Assembly (NCBI GenBank): GCA_035371905.1
Contig: DAORXQ010000038.1
Span: forward strand, 1 to 14,782
From: a bacterium
GTDB lineage: Bacteria > Ratteibacteria > UBA8468 > B48-G9 > JAFGKM01
Reading direction: 5' to 3'
Length of the DNA stretch: 14,782 bases
The notes below the pieces were generated by a model. The model saw nothing but the letters and a program-made list of their open reading frames with translations, had not been told where the DNA came from and searched no databases. This document shows, piece after piece, positions 6,256 through 13,734 of the stretch; positions within the stretch are counted from its first letter, which is position 1, and each line of letters starts with the position of its first letter. The translations under genes were made by a program, and so were the position numbers.

Positions 6256-7244
6256 AAATAGTAATAACTGGTGGTGCTGGTTTTATTGGTTCAAATTTTA
6301 TAAAGTATATACTTAATAAATATCCTGATTATAAAGTTTTAAATATAGATAAACTTACTTATGCAGGAAATCTTGAAAATCTTAAAGGGGTGGAAGGAAA
6401 TCCAAATTACAATTTTTTAAAAAAGGATATATGTGATAGAGATATTGAAGATTTTATAAATGGATATGATGTTATTATAAATTTTGCAGCAGAAAGTCAT
6501 GTCGATAGAGCAATTTATTCACCAGAAGATTTTTTAAAAACAGATATTTTTGGAACTTTTAATTTACTTGAAGTTTGCAGAAAGAAAAAAATAAGGTTTA
6601 TTCAGATAAGCACAGATGAAGTTTATGGAAGTATTGAGGAAGAAAGTTTTGATGAAAATTCTCCTTTAAATCCTTCAAATCCATATTCAGCAAGTAAAGG
6701 TGGTGCTGATTTACTTACTCTATCCTATTTCAAAACATATAAATTACCTGTAAATATAATAAGAAGTTGCAATAATTATGGACCAAATCAGTATCCAGAA
6801 AAATTCATACCATTAATGATAACAAATGCAATTGAAAATAAAAAACTTCCTATTTATGGAGATGGACTTTATAGAAGAGAATGGATTTATGTAATTGATA
6901 ACTGCAAAGCAATTGATACTGTCCTTCATAAAGGGAAAGATGGAGAAATTTATAATGTCAGTTCAGAGTTCAGTATTCCAAATATAGAAATCGCAAAAAA
7001 AATACTTAAAATTCTCTGTAAAGAAGAAAGTTTAATTGAATTTGTTAATGATAGACCGGGTCATGATAGAAGATACAGTATAAGGTGTGAGAAAATAAAA
7101 GAACTTGGATGGAAAACAGAAACTGATTTTGAAACAGGAATAAATTTAACAGTCAAATGGTATATTGAAAATAAAAACTGGTGGCACAATATTAAAAAAT
7201 CAAGTTCTTTTATTTCACATTATAAAAAAATCTATAATTTATAA
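6252..7244 (+). CDS. rfbB: dTDP-glucose 4,6-dehydratase
   Basis: The 330-residue extended short-chain dehydrogenase converts dTDP-glucose to dTDP-4-keto-6-deoxyglucose using bound NAD. The Rossmann motif GGAGFIG is at 7-13, DKLTYAGNLENL at 33-44 and AAESHVDRAI at 79-88. The catalytic triad region is STDEVYG at 120-126 (Thr121, Asp122, Glu123) plus Tyr145 and Lys149 in YSASK. NNYGPNQYPEKFIPL at 174-188 and RPGHDRRY near the C-terminus are diagnostic for RmlB. It shares four bases with rfbA. rfbD (the final reductase of dTDP-rhamnose synthesis) is not here, so the end product may not be rhamnose or the gene is elsewhere. The stop faces the opposing porin gene three bases away, with no visible terminator. 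Confidence 0.95.
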   Translation: MKIVITGGAGFIGSNFIKYILNKYPDYKVLNIDKLTYAGNLENLKGVEGNPNYNFLKKDICDRDIEDFINGYDVIINFAAESHVDRAIYSPEDFLKTDIFGTFNLLEVCRKKKIRFIQISTDEVYGSIEEESFDENSPLNPSNPYSASKGGADLLTLSYFKTYKLPVNIIRSCNNYGPNQYPEKFIPLMITNAIENKKLPIYGDGLYRREWIYVIDNCKAIDTVLHKGKDGEIYNVSSEFSIPNIEIAKKILKILCKEESLIEFVNDRPGHDRRYSIRCEKIKELGWKTETDFETGINLTVKWYIENKNWWHNIKKSSSFISHYKKIYNL

Positions 7245-7247
7245 AAC

Positions 7248-8549
7248 TTAAAATCTCATTGAAATTTCCCATCTAACAAATGTACAATTTTTCCTATTAG
7301 GTGAATAATAATCTCCGGGAACAAAATACTCAAACCAGAAATGACTTGAAATATTCTGTGTAAATTTATGCCTTAAAATTAAAGTTGGAAGATGGCCTCT
7401 TTCTTTTCCAGTTCCAAGCAAAGGAGAACTTACCGGTGGTTCATTTGCTCTGAAATAATTATAAGAAAGTGCTAAATTTGTATTTTTTGAAAAAATTAGA
7501 TTTAAAGATGCTCTCCATAAATTATAGTTTGTGAATTTTGCTATTTCTCCATCATAGAAATAATAATATAGTAATAATTCACTTATCCAAGGCCATCTTC
7601 CAAAAACAGGGTCCCATCCTTCATCTTTGAGTGTATCACTTTTATCTCCTGATAAATAAACATATCCTAAATCAATTGAAGGTGAAAATTTTACATCTTT
7701 GAAAGACCTTGTTAAAAAAGCATATCCAGCCCATGCTCTTTTATCAGTCCCATTTTCATATTCTCCCCACTGATATGCAATTTCTCCTCTTAATTTCCAT
7801 GGGTCAAAACTATAAACTTTTCTAATTCCAAATGTATTAAATTCAAGTGCTGGTATTATAGTAGGATTTGGAATAGTATAAGAAATAGTGTATGTCCCTT
7901 GGTCCTTATAGATGTAATATGGTTCAAGTGTAAGATTTATATTCTGAAAAGGATTAAATTTACCATAAACTATTACGCCTTTTTCATCAGAATTGGTAAG
8001 AGATTTATGATTATTATTTATTATAGGCATAAAATCTTCTTTCGGGTCATTATAGTAAATAAAATCAATTAAATTTTTTTCATTAAAATGATATGTAAGT
8101 TTTAATGCATTGAAATAAAAAGTCCTTGAACCATCCCCTGGTGTTCCTTCCTGAATTATAAATCCCTCTCCATACTGTCCTAAAAAGTCCTGTCTTCCTA
8201 TTTTCAAATCAAAATTAGAACCAAAAATTTTTTTAAATTCAAAATAAAGATTTTCAAAAATGAATTCATCATCTGACCTGTATCTCTCTCTTGAAAGAAA
8301 ACCACCTCTTTCAAGGTAAAATCTCGGTTCTCCTGAAAATTTTATAAAGATTACATTATTTTCTCCAAAATTCCATTTTCCCCATAAAGATGCTTTAACT
8401 CTGAAATAATTGTCATCATCTTTACCAACCGGAGCAAAAATATTACCAAGATACTCTTCTCTCAATCTTAAATCAAAACCATAATCAAACTTAATTTCAC
8501 TGAAAACAAAAAAACTCAATAACACAAATAAAAATAAAACTTTTTTCAT
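7248..8549 (-). CDS. Outer-membrane beta-barrel, alginate-export-like
   Basis: The 433-residue protein has a short signal peptide (MKKVLFLFVLLSFFVFS), alternating aromatic-rich beta strands and a C-terminal Phe (WEISMRF). LKIGRQDFLGQYGEGFII near 116-133, followed by QEGTPGDGSRTFYFNA, resembles the alginate-export barrel family. It is last in the seven-gene minus-strand operon, 18 bases after the ACT gene, with AAAGGAGG just upstream of its ATG. Its place beside a symporter and acid-CoA ligases suggests an outer-membrane channel for the acid they handle, rather than alginate export. It shares the GRQ...GEG element with the porin at 1368-2627 but is otherwise clearly diverged. The gene ends three bases from rfbB. 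Confidence 0.8.
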   Translation of the reverse strand: MKKVLFLFVLLSFFVFSEIKFDYGFDLRLREEYLGNIFAPVGKDDDNYFRVKASLWGKWNFGENNVIFIKFSGEPRFYLERGGFLSRERYRSDDEFIFENLYFEFKKIFGSNFDLKIGRQDFLGQYGEGFIIQEGTPGDGSRTFYFNALKLTYHFNEKNLIDFIYYNDPKEDFMPIINNNHKSLTNSDEKGVIVYGKFNPFQNINLTLEPYYIYKDQGTYTISYTIPNPTIIPALEFNTFGIRKVYSFDPWKLRGEIAYQWGEYENGTDKRAWAGYAFLTRSFKDVKFSPSIDLGYVYLSGDKSDTLKDEGWDPVFGRWPWISELLLYYYFYDGEIAKFTNYNLWRASLNLIFSKNTNLALSYNYFRANEPPVSSPLLGTGKERGHLPTLILRHKFTQNISSHFWFEYFVPGDYYSPNRKNCTFVRWEISMRF

Positions 8550-8567
8550 AAAAACCTCCTTTCTTTT

Positions 8568-8978
8568 TTAAAACTGAATAACTTTATAACCTTTACTCTT
8601 TAAAACATCCTCAACTTTTTTTACATCCTTAACCTTCAGAATCAAAACTGCCTTAACTCCTTCCTGTACAATAAATCCGTAAGCATCCTCTATATTTATT
8701 TTATCTTTTTCTAGAATTTTTGCAATTTTATGAAAAGAACCAACTTTATCAGGGATTTCAACAACCACAACTTCCTGTAAAGAAACAAGAAAATTATTCT
8801 CCTTAAGTATTTCATATGCTTTCTGATTATCATCTGTCATTATTTTTATTATTCCGAAACTACCACTATCTGCTATTGTCATTGCTTTTAAATTTATTTT
8901 GCCTTTACTTAGGACTTCTGTTATTTTACTTATTTTCCCTGGTTTATTTTCAACAAAAATTGATATCTGTTTTCCCAT
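8568..8978 (-). CDS. Tandem ACT-domain protein (paired with second paaK)
   Basis: The 136-residue protein consists of two ACT domains: about residues 3-67 (ISIFVENKPGKISKITEVL... onward) and 70-136 (VVVEIPDKVGSFHKIAKIL... onward). ACT domains bind small ligands, typically amino acids, at domain interfaces. Stand-alone tandem forms next to paaK are often found in anaerobes and archaea and are presumed to sense the acid or its parent amino acid. The ATG directly abuts the paaK stop (TAAATG, no gap), so the ligase and this protein are probably translated together. It is a diverged paralogue of the protein at 11897-12328, with matching segments such as KINLKAM/KINIRAL and ILKENNF/VLKDNNF. Confidence 0.88.
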   Translation of the reverse strand: MGKQISIFVENKPGKISKITEVLSKGKINLKAMTIADSGSFGIIKIMTDDNQKAYEILKENNFLVSLQEVVVVEIPDKVGSFHKIAKILEKDKINIEDAYGFIVQEGVKAVLILKVKDVKKVEDVLKSKGYKVIQF

Positions 8979-10298
8979 TTATAATCTCCTTTTATCAATA
9001 ACTCTTTTTGCCTTTCCTGTTGTTGTCGGTAAACTCCCTGGTTCAACAAGTTCAATAACAGGAGTCACAAGTATCTTTTCCCTTAATTCTTCCTTTATTT
9101 TTTCCTGCAAGTTTCTCAATTCATTTATATCTCCTTTAAAAAATTCTCTTTTTATCTCAATCTGAACAGTTAAAATATCAAGCCCTTCTTTTCTATCAAT
9201 TATAATCTGGTAATTTTTATCAACTTCTGGAAATTCCATAATAACTGTCTCAATCTGTGATGGAAAAATATTAACTCCCTTTACAATAAACATATCATCT
9301 GCTCTTCCTTTAATTCTCTGTATTCTTCTGTGAGTTCTTCCACACTTACATCTTTCTTTTATAATTCTTGTTAAATCTCCTGTCCTGTATCTTATCAAAG
9401 GCATCCCTTCTCTATTTAAAGTCGTTAATACAAGTTCTCCCTCTTCTCCTTCTTTTAAAACATCTCCTGTTTTTGGATTTATAATTTCCATATAATACTG
9501 GTCTTCCCATAAATGTAAACCATCCTTAAAAGGACATTCAAAAGCAACTCCAGGACCATTCATTTCAGAAAGTCCATAACAATTATAAATATTAATACCA
9601 AAAATGTTTTCAAGTTTCTTTCTTGTACTTTCTGAATGCGGTTCTGCTCCAACAACTGCAATTTTTAAATTAAAATCTCTTTTTGGAGATAAACCATTTT
9701 CCTCAATAAAATGAGCAATATATAATAAATAACTCGGTGTAATGTGAATAACTGTTGTTTTAAGTTGTTTCATCAATTCTATCTGTCTTTCTGTATTTCC
9801 TGCTCCTGCCGGTATTATAAGTGCTCCAATCCTTTCTGCTCCATAATGAAGTCCAAGTCCTCCTGTAAAAAGTCCATAACTCATCATATTCTGAAAAACA
9901 TCTCCTTCTCTCACTCCTATCATATATAAACATCTTGCAACTATATCAGCCCATGTATCTATATCCTTTTTCGTGTAAAAAATATATTTAGACCTTCCTG
10001 TAGTACCAGAAGAACTGTGAACCCTTACAATATTTTTAATATCAGTTGAAATAAAATCAAAGGGGTCATTTTCTACAAGGTCATATTTAGTAGTAAAGGG
10101 TAATTCTTGAAAATCCTCAATATCTTTTATTTTTTTGAATTTTTTGAATTTTTCTCTGTAAAACTTACTTTTTATTCCTCTTTCAAATGAAGAAATTAAA
10201 CCTTCAAGTTGAATATCTTTTAATTTACTTTTTTCAACCAGTTCTATTTTTTCGTCCCAGTATTCAACATTTGATAAAAGGACCTGTTTTTGTTTCAT
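8979..10298 (-). CDS. paaK: Phenylacetate--CoA ligase family enzyme (second copy)
   Basis: The 439-residue ATP-dependent acyl-CoA ligase activates a carboxylic acid through an acyl-AMP. The nucleotide loop SSSGTTGRSK is at 95-104, the aromatic-substrate region YGLFTGGLGLHYG at 141-153, YGLSEMNGPG at 241-250, YRTGD at 304-308, the hinge motif GRADDMFIVKGVNIFPSQIE at 331-350, and GKAKRVID with the catalytic Lys near 428-435. The CKCG pair at 317-320 is usual for PaaK. AGGAG stands seven bases before the ATG, and the start overlaps the symporter gene by 35 bases. It is clearly homologous to the ligase at 12329-13642 over its whole length. Substrate specificity cannot be assigned; aryl acids are the family default. 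Confidence 0.9.
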   Translation of the reverse strand: MKQKQVLLSNVEYWDEKIELVEKSKLKDIQLEGLISSFERGIKSKFYREKFKKFKKIKDIEDFQELPFTTKYDLVENDPFDFISTDIKNIVRVHSSSGTTGRSKYIFYTKKDIDTWADIVARCLYMIGVREGDVFQNMMSYGLFTGGLGLHYGAERIGALIIPAGAGNTERQIELMKQLKTTVIHITPSYLLYIAHFIEENGLSPKRDFNLKIAVVGAEPHSESTRKKLENIFGINIYNCYGLSEMNGPGVAFECPFKDGLHLWEDQYYMEIINPKTGDVLKEGEEGELVLTTLNREGMPLIRYRTGDLTRIIKERCKCGRTHRRIQRIKGRADDMFIVKGVNIFPSQIETVIMEFPEVDKNYQIIIDRKEGLDILTVQIEIKREFFKGDINELRNLQEKIKEELREKILVTPVIELVEPGSLPTTTGKAKRVIDKRRL

Positions 10299-11760
10299 TC
10301 AAAATCTCCTGAGATGTTTTTTTGGTAATTAAACTCACAAAAATCATAACAAAAACAGAAATCAAAAATGAATAGAAACTGGGATGAAAAGGAAGTGGTT
10401 TTTTAAATTTATAATACCAGCCAAAAATAAAGGCAAAAACAAAACCACTTATCATTGAACATATTGCACCATACTTATTTGCTCTTTTCCAGTAAAGTCC
10501 GAAAAGAATTGAAGGAACAAAAGTTGAAAGCATAACTCCTATTGCTGTCCAGATAAGAAAAGCAAGAAGTTGAGGTGGTTTTATCGCAAGAACAAAACTG
10601 ATTAAAGCAAAAATTACAATAAATATTCTGCTTATAAGTGTTACTTTTCTATCATCTGCATTTTTATTTATAAGTTTTTTATAAAAATCCCAGCCACATG
10701 TACTTCCTATAACAAGTAAAAGTCGGTCTGTTGTTGACATAACTGCGGCAAGAATAATTACGGCAAAAAAACCCATAAATTTATCGCTAAAAACATAAGT
10801 CAGTCCAGCAAGCAAAGCATCATCTGGTTTTGTAAGTGTAACTTTTCCTTCATATACAAGTGTTTTTACAGCCATACCTGTAATTTTAACAAGAAACATA
10901 ATTATAAGATAAATAACAAAAACTATAAGACCTGACCATTTAAAATATTTTTTATCTTTTACAGCAATTACATTGTTTATTATATGAGGTCCTGAACCAA
11001 GTCCAAGAGCAAGTAAGAAGAAGAAAGAGATTATATAAAGTGGAGTACAGAAGGCGTAAGGAGCATAAGGAGGATGAACCTGCGGAAAAGCAATTTTTAC
11101 ATAATTCGGGTCAATTTCTACTAATGTCTGGTTTATATATGTAAGTCCGCCAGCACTTTTAATTATAAATGGACAGGTAAGTAAAACACCAAGAATTATT
11201 ATTATTCCCTGAAAAAGGGTTGTCCAGGAAACTGCATAAAGACCACCGAGCAGAACATATATTAAAACTATTATTGTACCTATAATAAGAGCCTGAATCT
11301 GACCGATACCAAGAGCCCATTTTAAAACAATTGAGATGGCAGTATACTGACCAACAAGATAAATTAAAGAAGTAACAAGAACAGCAAAAGAAGAAATAAA
11401 TCTGACAAGAGATTCACTTTCATATCTATAAGAAAGGTAATCCTGTAAGGTCAAAAAGTTTTTATCCCTGCATACACAATATATTTTATATCCATAAATT
11501 GTTATTGCAATTGCACAGGTTAAAGGAACAAAAATTTGCTCCCAGAAACTTGGCCATCCAGCAACAAAACCAAGACCTGTAACTCCAAGAATTGTCATAC
11601 CACTTGTTGTAGAACCAAGAATTAATAAAACAAATAACCAGAAACCAAGTGTCTTTCCAGCAACAATATAATCGGATGTATTCTTAATTTTTTTACTTGC
11701 AATTGCTCCTATATACAACATTATTACAAGATAAATAATAACTATAAAAAATTTACCCAT
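10264..11760 (-). CDS. Sodium:solute symporter (SSS family)
   Basis: The 498-residue integral membrane protein has about 12-13 hydrophobic helices, as in the LeuT-fold SSS family (PanF, ActP, PutP relatives). Family features visible are the N-terminal KNTSDYIVAGKTLGFW near 26-41, the GGLYAVSWTTLFQG segment near 171-184, and VIILAAVMSTTDRLLLVIGS near 334-353, where the Ser-Thr-Thr-Asp helix contributes to the sodium site. It presumably imports a monocarboxylate driven by sodium. AAAGGAG lies six bases before the ATG. A 32-codon membrane-peptide gene ends just upstream, with only the ribosome site between them. It is flanked on both sides by paaK and ACT genes, which suggests that the imported acid is the ligase substrate. 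Confidence 0.9.
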   Translation of the reverse strand: MGKFFIVIIYLVIMLYIGAIASKKIKNTSDYIVAGKTLGFWLFVLLILGSTTSGMTILGVTGLGFVAGWPSFWEQIFVPLTCAIAITIYGYKIYCVCRDKNFLTLQDYLSYRYESESLVRFISSFAVLVTSLIYLVGQYTAISIVLKWALGIGQIQALIIGTIIVLIYVLLGGLYAVSWTTLFQGIIIILGVLLTCPFIIKSAGGLTYINQTLVEIDPNYVKIAFPQVHPPYAPYAFCTPLYIISFFFLLALGLGSGPHIINNVIAVKDKKYFKWSGLIVFVIYLIIMFLVKITGMAVKTLVYEGKVTLTKPDDALLAGLTYVFSDKFMGFFAVIILAAVMSTTDRLLLVIGSTCGWDFYKKLINKNADDRKVTLISRIFIVIFALISFVLAIKPPQLLAFLIWTAIGVMLSTFVPSILFGLYWKRANKYGAICSMISGFVFAFIFGWYYKFKKPLPFHPSFYSFLISVFVMIFVSLITKKTSQEILNETKTGPFIKC

Positions 11761-11772
11761 TTTTTTCTCCTT

Positions 11773-11871
11773 TTACTTGAATTTTAAAGCCCAGATTAGA
11801 AGGAAAAGGATTATGAGTAGAGGACAAAAAATAAAAAAAACTAAAAATGTCAAAAAAGGAAGTCCAAACAT
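11773..11871 (-). CDS. 32-residue membrane peptide, probable symporter accessory protein
   Basis: The minus strand reads ATG at 11871 to TAA at 11773, encoding MFGLPFLTFLVFF at the start and IWALKFK at the end. It is a single hydrophobic helix of about 25 residues with a positively charged tail (Lys30, Lys32). AAAAAAGGAGG sits immediately upstream, three bases from the ATG (close but strong). The stop is followed by the symporter's own AAGGAG, 12 bases before its ATG. Very short membrane proteins beginning with a similar M-x-G-L motif are known next to SSS transporters ('symporter small accessory protein'). The position and shape fit that class. The topology is probably a single span with the Lys tail in the cytoplasm. 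Function in stabilising or tuning the symporter is inferred. Confidence 0.72.
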   Translation of the reverse strand: MFGLPFLTFLVFFIFCPLLIILFLLIWALKFK

Positions 11872-11896
11872 ATTCCTCCTTTTTTAATAACTTCTC

Positions 11897-12328
11897 TCAA
11901 ATTCTTTTTACATCACTTTCTTTAAGCAATTTAACTTTATTTTTTTTCAGTATTTTTTCTGTTTTTTTAATATCTTCTGTTTTAAGAACCACAACCGCTT
12001 TTTTATTTGATTTTTCAACAAATGCATATACATACTCAATACTTATTCCTCCTTCTACAAGATATTCAAGAATTTTTGCCAGTCCTCCTGGTTTATCCTC
12101 AACTTCAACTGCAATAACATCTGTCTCATCCACTGTAAAATTATTATCCTTTAAAACTTTAAATGCTTTCTTTTTATCATTAACAATCAACCTTAAAATT
12201 CCATAGTCTGCTTTATCTGCAAGGGATAATGCCCTGATATTTATCTTATTTTTCCCAAGAAGGGATATTACTTCATTCAATCTCCCAAGACGGTTTTCTA
12301 AAAATATGGAAAGTTGTTTTATTGACAT
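11897..12328 (-). CDS. Tandem ACT-domain protein (paired with first paaK)
   Basis: The 143-residue protein has two ACT domains, about residues 4-68 (LSIFLENRLGRLNEVISLL... onward) and 72-138 (AVEVEDKPGGLAKILEYL... onward), plus a short Lys-rich tail. Both contain the loop glycine and the alternating hydrophobics of ligand-binding ACT repeats. There is no catalytic or DNA-binding domain, so a role in sensing a small molecule and regulating the neighbouring ligase or transport is inferred. As in the second module, its ATG abuts the paaK stop with no gap (TAAATG). The gap of 25 bases to the small membrane-peptide gene contains that gene's ribosome site. Confidence 0.88.
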   Translation of the reverse strand: MSIKQLSIFLENRLGRLNEVISLLGKNKINIRALSLADKADYGILRLIVNDKKKAFKVLKDNNFTVDETDVIAVEVEDKPGGLAKILEYLVEGGISIEYVYAFVEKSNKKAVVVLKTEDIKKTEKILKKNKVKLLKESDVKRI

Positions 12329-13642
12329 TTATTTTTCCTCCTTTAACTCCTTTCTCAAATCAATAACTCTTTTTGCCTTTCCGATACTTCTTTCAATACT
12401 CTTTGGTTCAACAAGTTTAACCGAAATAGATAAACCAATAACTCCTTCAATTGTCTTTTCAATCTTTTTTTGTAATTCTTCAAGTTTTTTAACTTCGTCA
12501 GAAAATGTTTTTTCTGTAACTTCAACTCTTACCTCAAGTTTATCAAGATATTTTTCTCTTGATACCACAAGTTGATAATGAGGAGATACTTCAGGTATTT
12601 TTGTCAGAACTGTCTCAATCTGGGATGGGAAAACATTAACTCCCCTTATAATAAGCATATCATCTATCCTTCCTTTAATTTTACTTATTCTTGGCATTGT
12701 TCTTTTACAGTGAGGACATTCTGAATAGGTTATCTTTACTATATCTCCTGTTCTATATCTTATCATTGGAAGACCTTCTTTAGTTAAAGTGGTTAGTACA
12801 AGTTCTCCTTCTTCTACTTCATCTACATTTTCTCCTGTTTCAGGATTAATAACCTCCGGTAAAAAATGGTCAGCCCATACATGAAGTCCATCTTTTCCTT
12901 CACATTCCATTGCTACACCAGGACCAATAATTTCAGAAAGTCCATATATATCAAGAGCAATCATATCCCATTCTTCTTCTATTTTTTTTCTCATTCCTTC
13001 AGTCCATGGTTCTGCTCCAAGAATCCCTACTCTAATAGTTGTTTTCTTCGGGTCTATTCCCATTTCTTTTGCTTCCTCTGCCATATAAAGAGAATAGGAA
13101 GGTGTGCATGTCAAAACTGTACTTTTGAAATCCTGAATAATCATTAACTGCCTCTGTGTTCCACCAGTTGATATAGGTATTACTGTTACTCCAAGTTTTA
13201 AAGCACCATAATGAACACCAAGACCACCAGTAAAAAGTCCATATCCATAAGCATTCTGAATAATATCACCTTTTTTTACACCTGCACATACCAGACTTCT
13301 TGCCATAACTTCACTCCATACCTCAATATCATTTTTTGTATAACCAACAACAGTAAGTTTTCCTGTTGTTCCGGAAGAAGCATGAATTTCAAAAATATCT
13401 TTAAGTGGATATGCAAACATTTTAAACGGATAATTGTCCCTCAGGTCACTTTTTTTTGTAAAAGGAAGGTTTTTTAAATCAGAAAGTGATGTTATATTTT
13501 TAATTCCTGCCTTTTCATATAATTTTCTATAGAAAGGAATTTTTTCTTTTGCTAAATTAAAAACTTTTTTCAATCGTTCAAATTGTATTTTTTTTAATTC
13601 TTTCTCTGATATCTTTTCAATTTCTTTTTGAAAATATTCCAT
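12329..13642 (-). CDS. paaK: Phenylacetate--CoA ligase family enzyme (first copy, operon leader)
   Basis: The 437-residue adenylate-forming ligase has HASSGTTGKLTVVGYTKNDI at 87-106 (phosphate loop), YGLFTGGLGVHYG at 134-146, GAEPWTEGMRKK at 209-220, YGLSEIIGPGVAMEC at 233-247, YRTGD at 296-300, the hinge GRIDDMLIIRGVNVFPSQIE at 324-343, and GKAKRVID at 421-428 with the catalytic Lys. A CPHC pair lies at 309-312. The family makes aryl- or aliphatic acyl-CoA from acid, ATP and CoA. It opens the minus-strand operon. No Shine-Dalgarno precedes its ATG, and the promoter's -10 box lies only nine bases upstream, so the message is probably leaderless or nearly so. Its C-terminus is longer and more Glu/Lys-rich than that of the second copy. 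Confidence 0.9.
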   Translation of the reverse strand: MEYFQKEIEKISEKELKKIQFERLKKVFNLAKEKIPFYRKLYEKAGIKNITSLSDLKNLPFTKKSDLRDNYPFKMFAYPLKDIFEIHASSGTTGKLTVVGYTKNDIEVWSEVMARSLVCAGVKKGDIIQNAYGYGLFTGGLGVHYGALKLGVTVIPISTGGTQRQLMIIQDFKSTVLTCTPSYSLYMAEEAKEMGIDPKKTTIRVGILGAEPWTEGMRKKIEEEWDMIALDIYGLSEIIGPGVAMECEGKDGLHVWADHFLPEVINPETGENVDEVEEGELVLTTLTKEGLPMIRYRTGDIVKITYSECPHCKRTMPRISKIKGRIDDMLIIRGVNVFPSQIETVLTKIPEVSPHYQLVVSREKYLDKLEVRVEVTEKTFSDEVKKLEELQKKIEKTIEGVIGLSISVKLVEPKSIERSIGKAKRVIDLRKELKEEK

Positions 13643-13651
13643 ACTTTTTAA

Positions 13652-13679
13652 AATTTATCATATAAAATTTTTTTGTCAA
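13652..13679 (-). promoter_or_regulatory. Promoter of the paaK-ACT-symporter operon
   Basis: On the minus strand TTGACA (13679-13674) is followed after 16 bases by TAAATT (13657-13652), preceded by a TGn extension. The predicted start is near 13645, about three bases before the paaK ATG, which implies a leaderless or near-leaderless message. It sits in the 92-base gap after queG. Confidence 0.6.
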
Positions 13680-13734
13680 ATTTTTTAATTCTCTTTTCAA
13701 GGACAGTTCCTTTAAATTCTAAAAAATTAATATT

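Noticed and set aside
5054..7244. Complete dTDP-L-rhamnose operon
   Set aside because: rfbA, rfbB and an rfbC-like gene are present, but rfbD is not, and the rfbC-like protein lacks an expected catalytic residue, so rhamnose as the end product is not supported.
11847..12575. Plus-strand ORFs antisense to the ACT and paaK genes
   Set aside because: They are Ser/Phe-rich shadow frames of AT-rich minus-strand genes, without promoters or ribosome sites.
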